Source of the DNA: JANMQK01 sp031370485
Lineage (GTDB): Bacteria; Acidobacteriota; Polarisedimenticolia; Gp22-AA2
Reading direction: 5' to 3'
DNA: 27,326 nucleotides
Assembly (NCBI GenBank): GCA_031370485.1
Contig: JANMQK010000027.1
Span: 1 to 27,326, forward strand
A program made the position numbers and the translations under genes. Below, piece by piece: positions 7,864 through 15,469 of this stretch (the first letter of the stretch is position 1; each line of letters starts with the position of its first letter). The notes under the pieces were generated by a model. The model ran no database searches, was not told where the DNA came from, and saw only the letters and a list, made by a program, of their open reading frames with translations.

Positions 7864-9306
7864 CTAGGGAAAAACGCCCAGCTCGGAGTAGCTGCGCGCG
7901 ACCTTGCCGATGGCGACGGCGAAAGCGGCGGTGCGCAGGTCGCCCAGGCGCGGATCCTTGAGGAAGGCCTCGCGGATCTCCCGATACGCGTTCGCCATCG
8001 TTCCCTCGAGCCCCGAGTTGACCAGGTCGACCTCGTCCGCCCCATGGATCAGCTCGCGGCGCAGGCTGTCGGGTACTTTCATCTTGCTGACCTGCTCGAT
8101 GGTCGAGAGTAGCTTTTCCCTGTAGATTTCGTCCAGGCGCTTTTCCATCCGGCCGTAGCGGATGTGCGACAGATTTTTCGTCCATTCGAAGTAGGAAACC
8201 GTCACTCCGCCGGCGTTCAGGAATATGTCCGGGATGATCATGACGCCCCGCTTGTTCAGCTGCTCGTCCGCGCCCACGGTGGTCGGACCGTTGGCCGCTT
8301 CGGCGACCATCCGGGCCTTGACCCGGTCGACGTTTTCGAGGGTGATCTGGTTTTCGAGGGCGGCCGGAACCAAGATGTCACACTCCACTTCCAGCACGTC
8401 CCGCGGCCCCGGAAGATCTTTCGCGCCCTTCAGGCCCGTAAGGCCGCCGGTCTTCGCCATGTGCTCGCGCAGCACTTCGACGTCCAGGCCGTCCGCGGAC
8501 ATTGCACCCCCGGTCACGTCGCCGACGGCGACGATCTTGCAGCCGTCCTCTTCGGAGAGGAACTTGGCGACGTGATACCCGACGTTGCCGAACCCCTGGA
8601 TGGCGATGCGTTTCCCTTCCAGGCCGCCGCTCAGGCCGTGCTTCTTGAGATCGTCCTTGTGCGCGAAGGCCTCGCGGATGCCGAACTGCACCCCGCGACC
8701 GGTCGCCTCCTTGCGCCCCGCGATGCCCCCCTGGCTCACCGGCTTGCCGGTGACGCAGGCCTGCGAGTCGATCTGTCCCGGCATCAGTGCGTCGTAGGTG
8801 TCGGCGATCCAGGCCATCTCCTGCTCGCCCGTGCCTAGGTCGGGGGCGGGGACGTTGATCCCGGGCCCGATGAAGTTCTTGCGCACCAGCTCGGCGGTGT
8901 ACCGGCGGGTGATCTTCTCAAGCTGAACGGGCGTGTAGTTTCGCGGGTTGAGGCAGACGCCCCCCTTCGACCCGCCGAAAGGCACGTCCACGATGGCGCA
9001 CTTGTAGGTCATCAGGGCGGCCAGCGCCATGATCTCTTCCTGGGTGACGAACTCGCTGTACCTGATTCCCCCCTTGGTCGGCTTGCGGTGCTGCGAGTGT
9101 TCGGCCCGCCATCCCTGGAACATCTCGTAGCGGTCCCCGAAACGGACCGGGAACTGCACGTAGTAGACGGCGTTGCACGCCTTGATCTGCTTCAGGAGCC
9201 CTTCGGGATAGTCGAGCGTCGCCGCCGCCTTGTCGAACTGCCGCCCGACGATGTTCCAGAGATTGAGATCTTCCGCACCCGCCTTGAGGCGGCCGTCGCT
9301 CTTCAT
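7864..9306 (-). CDS. Glutamate dehydrogenase (Glu/Leu/Phe/Val dehydrogenase family)
   Basis: A 480-residue cytosolic enzyme expected to interconvert glutamate and 2-oxoglutarate plus ammonia using NAD(P). Family residues are present: K78 in PTKGGIRYS, K102 in TYKCA, K114 in GGSKGG (the catalytic-lysine motif) and D156 in PAPDLGTG. The dinucleotide-binding GFGNVG motif is in the second half, with the AALENQIT and AEAANGPT motifs after it. Cofactor preference cannot be read safely. The length exceeds the 410-450 residues of the compact bacterial forms; insertions around residues 175-195 (after the MPGQIDSQACVTGKP region) and near the C-terminus account for part of this. The frame extends to 9363, but the ATG at 9306 follows a GGAGG and immediately precedes the conserved N-terminal region, so I chose it. 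It links nitrogen assimilation or glutamate catabolism with the neighbouring amino-acid genes. Confidence 0.95.
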   Translation of the reverse strand: MKSDGRLKAGAEDLNLWNIVGRQFDKAAATLDYPEGLLKQIKACNAVYYVQFPVRFGDRYEMFQGWRAEHSQHRKPTKGGIRYSEFVTQEEIMALAALMTYKCAIVDVPFGGSKGGVCLNPRNYTPVQLEKITRRYTAELVRKNFIGPGINVPAPDLGTGEQEMAWIADTYDALMPGQIDSQACVTGKPVSQGGIAGRKEATGRGVQFGIREAFAHKDDLKKHGLSGGLEGKRIAIQGFGNVGYHVAKFLSEEDGCKIVAVGDVTGGAMSADGLDVEVLREHMAKTGGLTGLKGAKDLPGPRDVLEVECDILVPAALENQITLENVDRVKARMVAEAANGPTTVGADEQLNKRGVMIIPDIFLNAGGVTVSYFEWTKNLSHIRYGRMEKRLDEIYREKLLSTIEQVSKMKVPDSLRRELIHGADEVDLVNSGLEGTMANAYREIREAFLKDPRLGDLRTAAFAVAIGKVARSYSELGVFP

Positions 9307-9374
9307 CGAATTCTCTGCCTCCGCGTGCCGCGTATCCTCGCACAGGCAGCGGCCCCGGCTCAAGCGCGCGGGGC

Positions 9375-9380
9375 TATAAT
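9375..9380 (+). promoter_or_regulatory. Consensus -10 (TATAAT) of the tRNA-Met gene
   Basis: A perfect TATAAT lies 19 bases before the first base of the tRNA. No recognisable -35 is found 16-18 bases upstream. Confidence 0.65.
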
Positions 9381-9399
9381 GCGAGGGCGCTTCCTGCGT

Positions 9400-9474
9400 G
9401 GGCCCATAGCTCAGCCTGGTGAGAGCAGCTGACTCATAATCAGTTGGTCCCTGGTTCGAATCCAGGTGGGCCCA
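9400..9474 (+). tRNA. tRNA-Met (anticodon CAT), elongator type
   Basis: A full cloverleaf is visible. The acceptor stem is GGGCCCA (9400-9406) / TGGGCCC (9467-9473), the D-arm stem GCTC/GAGC, the anticodon stem GCTGA/TCAGT around the loop CTCATAA, and the T-arm CCTGG-TTCGAAT-CCAGG; A9474 is the discriminator. The acceptor stem is fully paired at 1-72 (G-C), which excludes the initiator tRNA. The anticodon could also belong to a lysidine-modified tRNA-Ile, but the anticodon stem-loop resembles elongator Met. The genome encodes CC then T, so the 3' CCA is completed enzymatically. It stands alone between divergent and downstream protein genes. Confidence 0.95.
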
Positions 9475-9531
9475 CCTTCTTCGACCAGCCGCCCGGCGGG
9501 AGAAACGCCATCATCGCCATCCCGATCGATC

Positions 9532-9550
9532 GAACCCTCGTGCCGGGTTC
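9532..9550. repeat. Inverted repeat GAACCC-N7-GGGTTC just before the Nudix start
   Basis: A perfect 6-base dyad with a 7-base loop ends 6 bases before the Nudix ATG. It could be a weak end-of-tRNA terminator, a hairpin covering the translation start or an operator; nothing decides between these. Confidence 0.35.
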
Positions 9551-9556
9551 CGAAGC

Positions 9557-9976
9557 ATGACGACCAGCGCGCGCTGTGTTGCGGCGGTGCTGCTGTTCGC
9601 GTTTCGCGGGGACCGGTTTCTGGCGCTGCGGCGTTCCCCGGCGAACGAATCCGCCCCCGGTTTGTGGGAGGGGATCTCGGGACGGGTGGAGCCGGGCGAG
9701 CAGCCGCTCGAAACGGCCCGGCGCGAAGTGCGCGAAGAGTCCGGTCTCACCGTCGAGATTGAGCCCCGCCCGGTGACCGCCTACGTCGCGAAGCGCAACC
9801 AGGACGACATGCTGGTGGTCGTCTACCGGGGACGGGCCCCGTCCGGCGAAGTGGTCCTTTCGGACGAGCACGACGCCAGCGCCTGGATGACCCCGCGGGA
9901 GTTCGCGGAGGCCTGCGCCTCGGCCCTCCTGGTCGAGGCCGCGCGGATGGCCTCAGGCTCCGATCCGCGGGGCTAG
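9557..9976 (+). CDS. Nudix hydrolase
   Basis: A 139-residue single-domain cytosolic protein. The Nudix box is perfect from G42 to L64: G42, five residues, E48, seven residues, R56-E57-V58-x-E60-E61-x-G63-L64. These glutamates bind the divalent metal used to hydrolyse nucleoside-diphosphate-linked substrates. The exact substrate (oxidised nucleotide, dinucleotide or sugar nucleotide) cannot be told from sequence; the upstream phrase PGLWEGISGRVEPGE resembles MutT/general-housecleaning members. No Shine-Dalgarno sequence is seen before the ATG at 9557, only an inverted repeat. Its stop codon TAG lies in a CTAG that is also the stop of the convergent TonB receptor gene, so the two genes overlap by 4 bases. 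Confidence 0.92.
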   Translation: MTTSARCVAAVLLFAFRGDRFLALRRSPANESAPGLWEGISGRVEPGEQPLETARREVREESGLTVEIEPRPVTAYVAKRNQDDMLVVVYRGRAPSGEVVLSDEHDASAWMTPREFAEACASALLVEAARMASGSDPRG

Positions 9977-12369
9977 AAATCCCAGGTCAGCCCGAGGATC
10001 GGAAGCTGCCGCAGCCAGAAACCCTCCTTGCGTTCGACGCGGACGGTCCCGTCGGTCCGGGGCAGATAGTCGAAGCCCTGCACGCAGCAGACGTTGTGCC
10101 GCCCGTACAGGTTGGTCACGTCGAGGTGGATGGCGAGCGTGCCGACAGCCGGGTGGAAGCGCCGCGTCACCCTGAGGTCCATCCGGTGATAAGGCGGGTA
10201 ACGCAGGGCGTTACGCGGCCCGAGGATCGGCTGGATGGAGGTCGAGCCGTCCGGGTTCACGACCTGCGCGGCCTCGACCCCGGTCACCGGCCAGCCGGTG
10301 TGATAGACCCCCGCAAGGCCGACCTCCCACCTGTCGCCCGTCCGGTAGTTCAGGTTGACGTTCACCGTATGCCGCTGATCCCAGCTGCGCGGCACCCACG
10401 ATTGGCCTATCCGGTCCTCGGCCGTGGCGAGCGCGTAGGACGCCCGCCAGCCCAGCGATCGGCCGCCAGCCGGTGCGCTGGAATCCCTGCCCAGGCCGAT
10501 CTCGATCCCTCGCGCGACGGCGCGCCGGGCGTCGACCAGCACCCGATCCGGCTCGGACTCGGGGAAAAGTTGGAACGGATCGAACAGGTTCTCGTACCGG
10601 GGACGGAGGCGGCTCATGTTCTTGACGTACGCGGACACGCCCAGGGCCAGCCCGCCGGCGAAGAGATGATCGAAACCGACTTCCATCTGCTCGGCGCGCT
10701 CCGCCCGGTGGAAGTCAAGGACACCATCCTCGATCTGCAATTCATTGATCCCCTGGGGCTGATGGAAGAGGCCCCAGCCTGCCCGCAGGACGCTGCGATC
10801 CCCCAGGTCGACGACGAAGTTGACGCGGGGGCTGGTCTCGGACTCGCCGGTCAGCGTCTGCCGGTCGCGGCGCACGCCGACTTCGACGGTCAGAGGCGTC
10901 GAGACGCGAAATCTCCCGGATAGGTAAACGCCGAGCTCGTTCCCCGAAGGAGACAGGGCCACGTCACGCTCGGTCACTGCGGGGGCGCCGGGAAAGGGTT
11001 CGGCGCGGGTCACCTGGCCGCGATAGAGATACTCCGCCTCCAGGCGCCGCGTGTCGAAACCCCACTTCCAGAGAGCGCGCCCGCCGGGCGCGTAGACCCA
11101 GTCCTGCTTCAGGCCGAAGGAGGAGAACGAGCGTGAGTCGTCGACCCGCGCGAAGTCTCCGGACGCATCGGCGCTCCGGCCGTCGCGGCCCCGCGCCATC
11201 CGCCCGGCCGAGACCAGGGTCTGGGAATAGAGCCGGGAAGTCCACGGCGTCTTGAGCCCCAGCCAGGCGTGCCGATGGTCGTCGTCCGCGTCCACCTTCG
11301 CGTCGTGCCTGTCGGTCTGGTAGTTCAGGTTGTCATGGGACGCCAGGACGTGCGCCGAGAGGATGGAGCCTCCGGGGAGCTGGAACTGCGCCTTGCCGAG
11401 CAGGTCGCTGTAGGAAGGATCGAGACTCTCACCGGACACGTTCACGGTGTCGATCAGCGCGTCGGGACGCCACATCCGGGCCGAGACCAGCCAGTTCCCC
11501 AGGCCGTCACGGAGGCTCGCCCCCGAAATGATGCTGGTGTTCACCATGCTGAGGCCGACCGACGTGCGCCCGGCGCCGTCCCGCTCGGCGGTCGACAGGT
11601 CGACAACACCGCTCATGTGGTCGCCGTACTCGGCGGGAAAGATCCCGGTCAGCACGTCGGCCCTGCCTATCGCCCGGGCGTCGAGGATGCTCGAGAAGGC
11701 GAAAAAATCCCCGAGGTGGTATGGCGCGTCGATCTCGAGGCCGTCAAGGATGACCAGCGCCTCGCCGTTCGCGCCCCCCCGGAACCTGAAACGCGACGAC
11801 CTGTCCTCGGAGGCGACCCCCGGCAGCGATGCGATCGCCCGGCTGGGGTCGTCGCCGATGGTCGGCAACCGCCCGATCTCGTCCTCCCCGAGCGACGCGA
11901 TCCGGGAAGGGTCGCTGGCCGGGGCCCCTCCGGCCCTCACCCGCTCACGCAGGGCCGGGCTGGAGCGGACGGGAAGGTCCTCCCGGTCGCCACCCGTGCG
12001 GCCGGGGTCGCCGGGGGGGGCGCGCCGCGCTGCTGCCTGGAGGACGAGGACTGTCCCGCCCGGGCCGTCTCGGGCCTCGAGACCGAATGGGGCGAGAAGG
12101 GCATCGAGGACACAGCGCGGCGGGGCGGCCGGCGGCTCGCTCCGGACCACCATGTCGGGGCGCACCAACTCGCTGCTGAAGATCAGGTTGAGGCCGAGGT
12201 CACGCACCGCGTCCAGCGCCTCGATGAGCGAGTGGCCCGCGTAGACGGGGACCGCTCCCCGGGCCGCCGGCCACGCTGACAGCAGGATGACCAGCAGGGC
12301 GGCAGAGGTTCGCCGACCCGGCGCCGGCCGGGGCCGGGGCTTGTCGTGCGCGCAGGCTTCCGGGTCCAT
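9973..12369 (-). CDS. TonB-dependent outer-membrane receptor with N-terminal STN signalling domain
   Basis: This 798-residue protein starts with a charged segment and then a signal peptide (hydrophobic core about residues 22-33, cleavage near ARGA). A secretin/TonB short N-terminal (STN) domain follows at about residues 42-108. The plug covers about 150-270 (SLGEDEIGRLPTIGDDPSRA, then RFRGGANGEALVILDGLEID). The remainder is a beta-barrel ending in phenylalanine (LTWDF), as outer-membrane barrels do. Known receptors with an STN domain (FecA, FpvA) import a ligand and also signal to a periplasmic FecR-type anti-sigma factor, releasing an ECF sigma factor; both partners are encoded upstream on the same strand. 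The ligand is unknown. It has its own promoter placed so that transcription begins at or next to the ATG, so the mRNA may be leaderless. No in-frame alternative start is attractive. Confidence 0.93.
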   Translation of the reverse strand: MDPEACAHDKPRPRPAPGRRTSAALLVILLSAWPAARGAVPVYAGHSLIEALDAVRDLGLNLIFSSELVRPDMVVRSEPPAAPPRCVLDALLAPFGLEARDGPGGTVLVLQAAARRAPPGDPGRTGGDREDLPVRSSPALRERVRAGGAPASDPSRIASLGEDEIGRLPTIGDDPSRAIASLPGVASEDRSSRFRFRGGANGEALVILDGLEIDAPYHLGDFFAFSSILDARAIGRADVLTGIFPAEYGDHMSGVVDLSTAERDGAGRTSVGLSMVNTSIISGASLRDGLGNWLVSARMWRPDALIDTVNVSGESLDPSYSDLLGKAQFQLPGGSILSAHVLASHDNLNYQTDRHDAKVDADDDHRHAWLGLKTPWTSRLYSQTLVSAGRMARGRDGRSADASGDFARVDDSRSFSSFGLKQDWVYAPGGRALWKWGFDTRRLEAEYLYRGQVTRAEPFPGAPAVTERDVALSPSGNELGVYLSGRFRVSTPLTVEVGVRRDRQTLTGESETSPRVNFVVDLGDRSVLRAGWGLFHQPQGINELQIEDGVLDFHRAERAEQMEVGFDHLFAGGLALGVSAYVKNMSRLRPRYENLFDPFQLFPESEPDRVLVDARRAVARGIEIGLGRDSSAPAGGRSLGWRASYALATAEDRIGQSWVPRSWDQRHTVNVNLNYRTGDRWEVGLAGVYHTGWPVTGVEAAQVVNPDGSTSIQPILGPRNALRYPPYHRMDLRVTRRFHPAVGTLAIHLDVTNLYGRHNVCCVQGFDYLPRTDGTVRVERKEGFWLRQLPILGLTWDF

Positions 12370-12375
12370 CCCGGA

Positions 12376-12403
12376 AGTCTACGACGATCAGGGCGCACGT
12401 CAA
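12376..12403 (-). promoter_or_regulatory. Promoter of the TonB receptor gene, start codon at the transcription start
   Basis: On the minus strand TTGACG (12403-12398) and TAGACT (12381-12376) have a 16-base spacer; a second TTGACG lies at 12410-12405. The -10 ends 6 bases before the ATG at 12369, so the predicted +1 coincides with the start codon. Confidence 0.55.
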
Positions 12404-12455
12404 GCGTCAACTTGCCGGCGCCGCGGACCGCGCGTCGCGAGTCGGCCGCGTCCGG

Positions 12456-13511
12456 TCAGGGCTGCGGCAGCGCTGCGCACCGGGGGTCGAAATTGCACCC
12501 CACGAGCTGTGTGATCTCCCCCGTGGACTCCACCTCGAGAAAGACCCCGATCCCCGGGGCGTAGTACTTCCGCGCGGAGATGCCCGGCTCGAGCAGCGAG
12601 AAGTTGCGGGTCACGACGCAATCCCCGGAACAGAGCATCTGCGCGAGCTGGGGTGGAACGAGACGGTCGAGATCGCGGTCCCTGCCGAAGGAGTAGTCCG
12701 CGGCCAGGATTGTGGTCACGTCCTCGGCGTTGCCCAGCGAGAACTCCTCGAGGTAGGTCTGGCCCCTTCTCGGGGAGGCCTGGAAGATGATGCCCGGCCT
12801 GTCGCCGTCGCGCCCCGCCTTGAAGGAGCCGTCGTTGCTGACGAGCTCGGGCGCCCTGGGCCGGTCGCCATCGAAGCTCTCGAAGTCCTTGACCTCCTCG
12901 CCGCAGTACCAGACGTTTCCGTCCTTCGCCTGCGCGTACCAGTCGTCGGTGGCCTCCTTCAGGCCGCCGTTCCTGCTCACGATGTCCCTGAACACGATGC
13001 AGGTCACGCCGTCGATCAGCTTCGTGGCGTTCAGGACCTCCACCGTGTTGACCTCCGGTCCGCCGCGGAATTCCCAGCGATGGCCGATGACCAGGGGGAA
13101 GTAGCGGTTCGGGTTCGTGAGAGCGGTGAAGTCGTCGTCGAACGAGTCGGGATCGAATTCGGGGTCGTAGCGTCCCTCGCCCAGGAGGCCGCAGGCGTCC
13201 TTGCGGCCGTCCCGCTGTTCCCTGCAGAGCTGGCGCCCCTCGCGGAGGGCCTCCACGGCATCCGCGCGGCACTCCGCGCGCTCGTCGTCGTCCGAGACGT
13301 TCAGGCAGACGGCGATGCTGATCCAGTAGTCATCCTCGACCTGGTTTCCGCACGCGCGGAAGATGGTCTTCGCGGTCGCCGAGCAGAATCTCCCGCCGGC
13401 CTCGTCGTCCTTGGGACGGCCCGCCATTCCGGCCGTGGGCAACAGCCAGAGGGCCGCCAACGCCAGGCAGAGCGGAATCGTGCGCATGAGGTTCTTGGCA
13501 GTCTGTCTCAT
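12456..13511 (-). CDS. Secreted cysteine-containing protein of unknown function
   Basis: This 351-residue protein has a clear signal peptide (hydrophobic residues about 11-28, cleavage near GMAG). A region with seven cysteines spaced through acidic helices follows (about residues 43-112, including CGNQVEDDYW, CLNVSDDDERAEC and CREQRDGRKDAC). A larger beta-rich C-terminal part comes next (YFPLVIGHRWEF, IDGVTCIVFRDI, DDWYAQAKDGNVWYCGE, LEPGISARKYYAPGIG). This C-terminal pattern recurs in uncharacterised secreted proteins that I remember only as hypothetical. I know no catalytic motif. The Shine-Dalgarno AAGGAGG overlaps the stop codon of the barrel gene upstream, 4 bases before the ATG, so the two are translationally coupled. 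It is probably a periplasmic or exported member of the sigma/anti-sigma operon, possibly a sensor or ligand-binding component. Confidence 0.85.
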   Translation of the reverse strand: MRQTAKNLMRTIPLCLALAALWLLPTAGMAGRPKDDEAGGRFCSATAKTIFRACGNQVEDDYWISIAVCLNVSDDDERAECRADAVEALREGRQLCREQRDGRKDACGLLGEGRYDPEFDPDSFDDDFTALTNPNRYFPLVIGHRWEFRGGPEVNTVEVLNATKLIDGVTCIVFRDIVSRNGGLKEATDDWYAQAKDGNVWYCGEEVKDFESFDGDRPRAPELVSNDGSFKAGRDGDRPGIIFQASPRRGQTYLEEFSLGNAEDVTTILAADYSFGRDRDLDRLVPPQLAQMLCSGDCVVTRNFSLLEPGISARKYYAPGIGVFLEVESTGEITQLVGCNFDPRCAALPQP

Positions 13512-13521
13512 GAATCCTCCT

Positions 13522-14415
13522 TCAGAAAGAGAAGAGCAGGCCGATTTCCGGGGCCACGTCGGGTGCCTTTTTCGTGACGCCGAAACCGGAGTTGAGTTTC
13601 AGGAGAACGTGGCGGCCGAGCCGCGCCTGGCCCTCCAGGATGACCTGGGCCTCGTCCGACTCCGCCTCGACGGCGGCCACGAACCGCCAGATCCTGGAGA
13701 GCCGCCTGAGGTATTCCACGCTTATTTCGCCGGACTCAAGAGTGCCGTCGGCCTGGTCGTAGATGAGGGAGACGCGGCCCGTGAGGGTCCCCCAGCGGTG
13801 CCCTTTGATCGCTCCGAACCCGAGGGAGTACTGCCAGTCGGGGATGCCGAGCAGGACGTTGTCTCTCTGGAGCGGGAATCCGACCTCGAAGAAACTGAAC
13901 ATCTCGGGCCGGCGCGGGCCCTCGTCGGCCCACCTCCAGCGGACCTGGCCCTCGACGTCCCCAAGGCCCGACTCCCTCAGGCGGTCGGGCAGGGCCGAGA
14001 CGTCGTCGCTTCCCTTTCGAAGCGTGGACGTGGCGTGCAAGGCCCCTTCGAGTTCCACGGAGAGCCGGTCCGTGATCCCGTAGGACACGAACAACAGTTC
14101 CTCCCGCTCCGTGAGCTTTCCGAAGCGATCCTCGTTGCCCGTGAATCCAAGCTCCTCCGGCGTGTATTCGAAGCTCGACGTCCTGGTGTATTCGTGGAAG
14201 GCATAGACGAGCCATTCCCCCTTGCGGACGTAGGTCCCGAAGAGGGATGTGGCCATCCCGCGTCCCCGGTCCGCCAGGTAGGGGGGGAGGGCCGCGCCCC
14301 CGGGTTGGGGGGCGGATTCCGCCGCGGCGGGAGCGGCCGCCGGGAAGGCGGGAGGGGCGATCGCAGTCAGCGCCGAAAGCAGGACCGCAATGCCGGCAGG
14401 GCGGACGCGCATCAT
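13522..14415 (-). CDS. Predicted outer-membrane beta-barrel protein
   Basis: A 297-residue protein with an N-terminal signal peptide (hydrophobic residues about 7-25, Ala-rich cleavage region). A long run of alternating polar and hydrophobic strands follows (for example LFVSYGITDRLSVELEGALH, WQYSLGFGAIKGH, EISVEYLRRLSRIW), and the protein ends in phenylalanine (GLLFSF). This fits a small outer-membrane barrel, broadly like the MetA/transporter-type porin-like proteins. I see no specific substrate signature. The ATG at 14415 overlaps the anti-sigma stop codon as ATGA, with a second ATG directly after it at 14412. The open frame continues upstream inside the anti-sigma gene but without a signal peptide, so 14415 is preferred. 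It belongs to the sigma/anti-sigma operon. Confidence 0.82.
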   Translation of the reverse strand: MMRVRPAGIAVLLSALTAIAPPAFPAAAPAAAESAPQPGGAALPPYLADRGRGMATSLFGTYVRKGEWLVYAFHEYTRTSSFEYTPEELGFTGNEDRFGKLTEREELLFVSYGITDRLSVELEGALHATSTLRKGSDDVSALPDRLRESGLGDVEGQVRWRWADEGPRRPEMFSFFEVGFPLQRDNVLLGIPDWQYSLGFGAIKGHRWGTLTGRVSLIYDQADGTLESGEISVEYLRRLSRIWRFVAAVEAESDEAQVILEGQARLGRHVLLKLNSGFGVTKKAPDVAPEIGLLFSF

Positions 14416-15461
14416 CGGCCCGCTCCTTCGCCTGGTGCGCTTTCGATGATGAGTGTCGTACCTTCCAGACGGTGGCTCAGGCCGCAGGTCGGAAGCACGG
14501 CGGCCGCGGTCTCGTCGGGACGCAATCCGGAAGTGGTTCCGTGCATGATGATGCCCGGCGCGCTCCGGGCGATCGACGGCTCGGCGTAAGTCACGCTCCA
14601 GCCGGTCTCCCGCGACAGCCAGTCGAGATACGCGCTCAGCGTCCTTCCCTCGAGGTCGAACGGCGGGGTGATGGACTGGATCCAGTCCCAATCGGTCCCG
14701 AGCGGCTCGACCGTGCCGGTTTCCACCGCGCCGGACGAATCGACCCGAAGCCGCGTTCCGGCGGGTGCGGTGTAGGTGCGGTCGTCGCGCGCCAGCGCGG
14801 CCACCCCCTCCCTGACGCTCACGCGCAGCCTGTCGTCCGCGAGCCGGACCTCGAACCGCGTGCCGATGTCACGCACGCGTCCCAGGCGGGTGCGGATTTC
14901 GATCCCATGTGCGTTCGCCGCGGCGGCCTGCGGGAAAGCGCTCCCGGTATCGACATAGACGGCGCCACGCAGCAGCTCGAGGATCGAATCGGAAATCAAG
15001 CGCACGTCGGTTTCCGAATCGAGCCTGACCGCGGGACCGGCGCTCAAGGACATCGCCGCGCGACCGCCGGGCCCCGTCGTCAGTTGCGCTCCCGGCGCAA
15101 TGCGGCCGCCCGCACTCAGGAGAGCGCCATCGGACAGGCGCACCTCACCCTCGGTTCTCACGATCTCCGCGGTCGAATCATCGGGCGCCGGCTTCCTGTC
15201 CCACCACCGGAGCCCGTACCCGACGATAAGCGCCAGCGAGGCGGCGGTTGCGACCTGCGCGGCGATCACGATGACGAGACGGCGGTAGCGATCGCGCTTC
15301 ACGCTCTCGCTCCAGCGGAGGTGGACGGCGTCCCGGACGCGCGCCATGCGATCCTCCGGCACGGGCGGGCGGGACCCGGACAGCCGGATGAGGCGGGCGA
15401 TCGGGTCGCCGGGGCCGTCGACCTCCCCGGTTTCTCCGGGCGGTTTCGTCTCGTCACTCAT
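14412..15461 (-). CDS. FecR-like anti-sigma factor with C-terminal STN-like domain
   Basis: A 349-residue protein with a cytosolic N-terminal segment (about residues 1-60), one membrane helix (about 62-84, LVIVIAAQVATAASLALIVG) and a periplasmic FecR domain (about 98-200; the phrases GGRIAPGAQLTTGPGGRAAM and GRVRDIGTRFEVRL are diagnostic). The C-terminal stretch (about 275-345, FDLEGRTLSAYLDWLSRETGW) resembles the STN domain also found in the TonB receptor. FecR-type proteins hold an ECF sigma factor inactive and transmit a signal from a receptor. The gene starts 8 bases after the sigma stop. I chose the ATG at 15461, which has GTGAGG 6 bases upstream. A GTG at 15473 overlapping the sigma stop is possible and would add four residues. 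The barrel gene overlaps its end. Confidence 0.88.
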   Translation of the reverse strand: MSDETKPPGETGEVDGPGDPIARLIRLSGSRPPVPEDRMARVRDAVHLRWSESVKRDRYRRLVIVIAAQVATAASLALIVGYGLRWWDRKPAPDDSTAEIVRTEGEVRLSDGALLSAGGRIAPGAQLTTGPGGRAAMSLSAGPAVRLDSETDVRLISDSILELLRGAVYVDTGSAFPQAAAANAHGIEIRTRLGRVRDIGTRFEVRLADDRLRVSVREGVAALARDDRTYTAPAGTRLRVDSSGAVETGTVEPLGTDWDWIQSITPPFDLEGRTLSAYLDWLSRETGWSVTYAEPSIARSAPGIIMHGTTSGLRPDETAAAVLPTCGLSHRLEGTTLIIESAPGEGAGR

Positions 15462-15469
15462 GGGGAACC

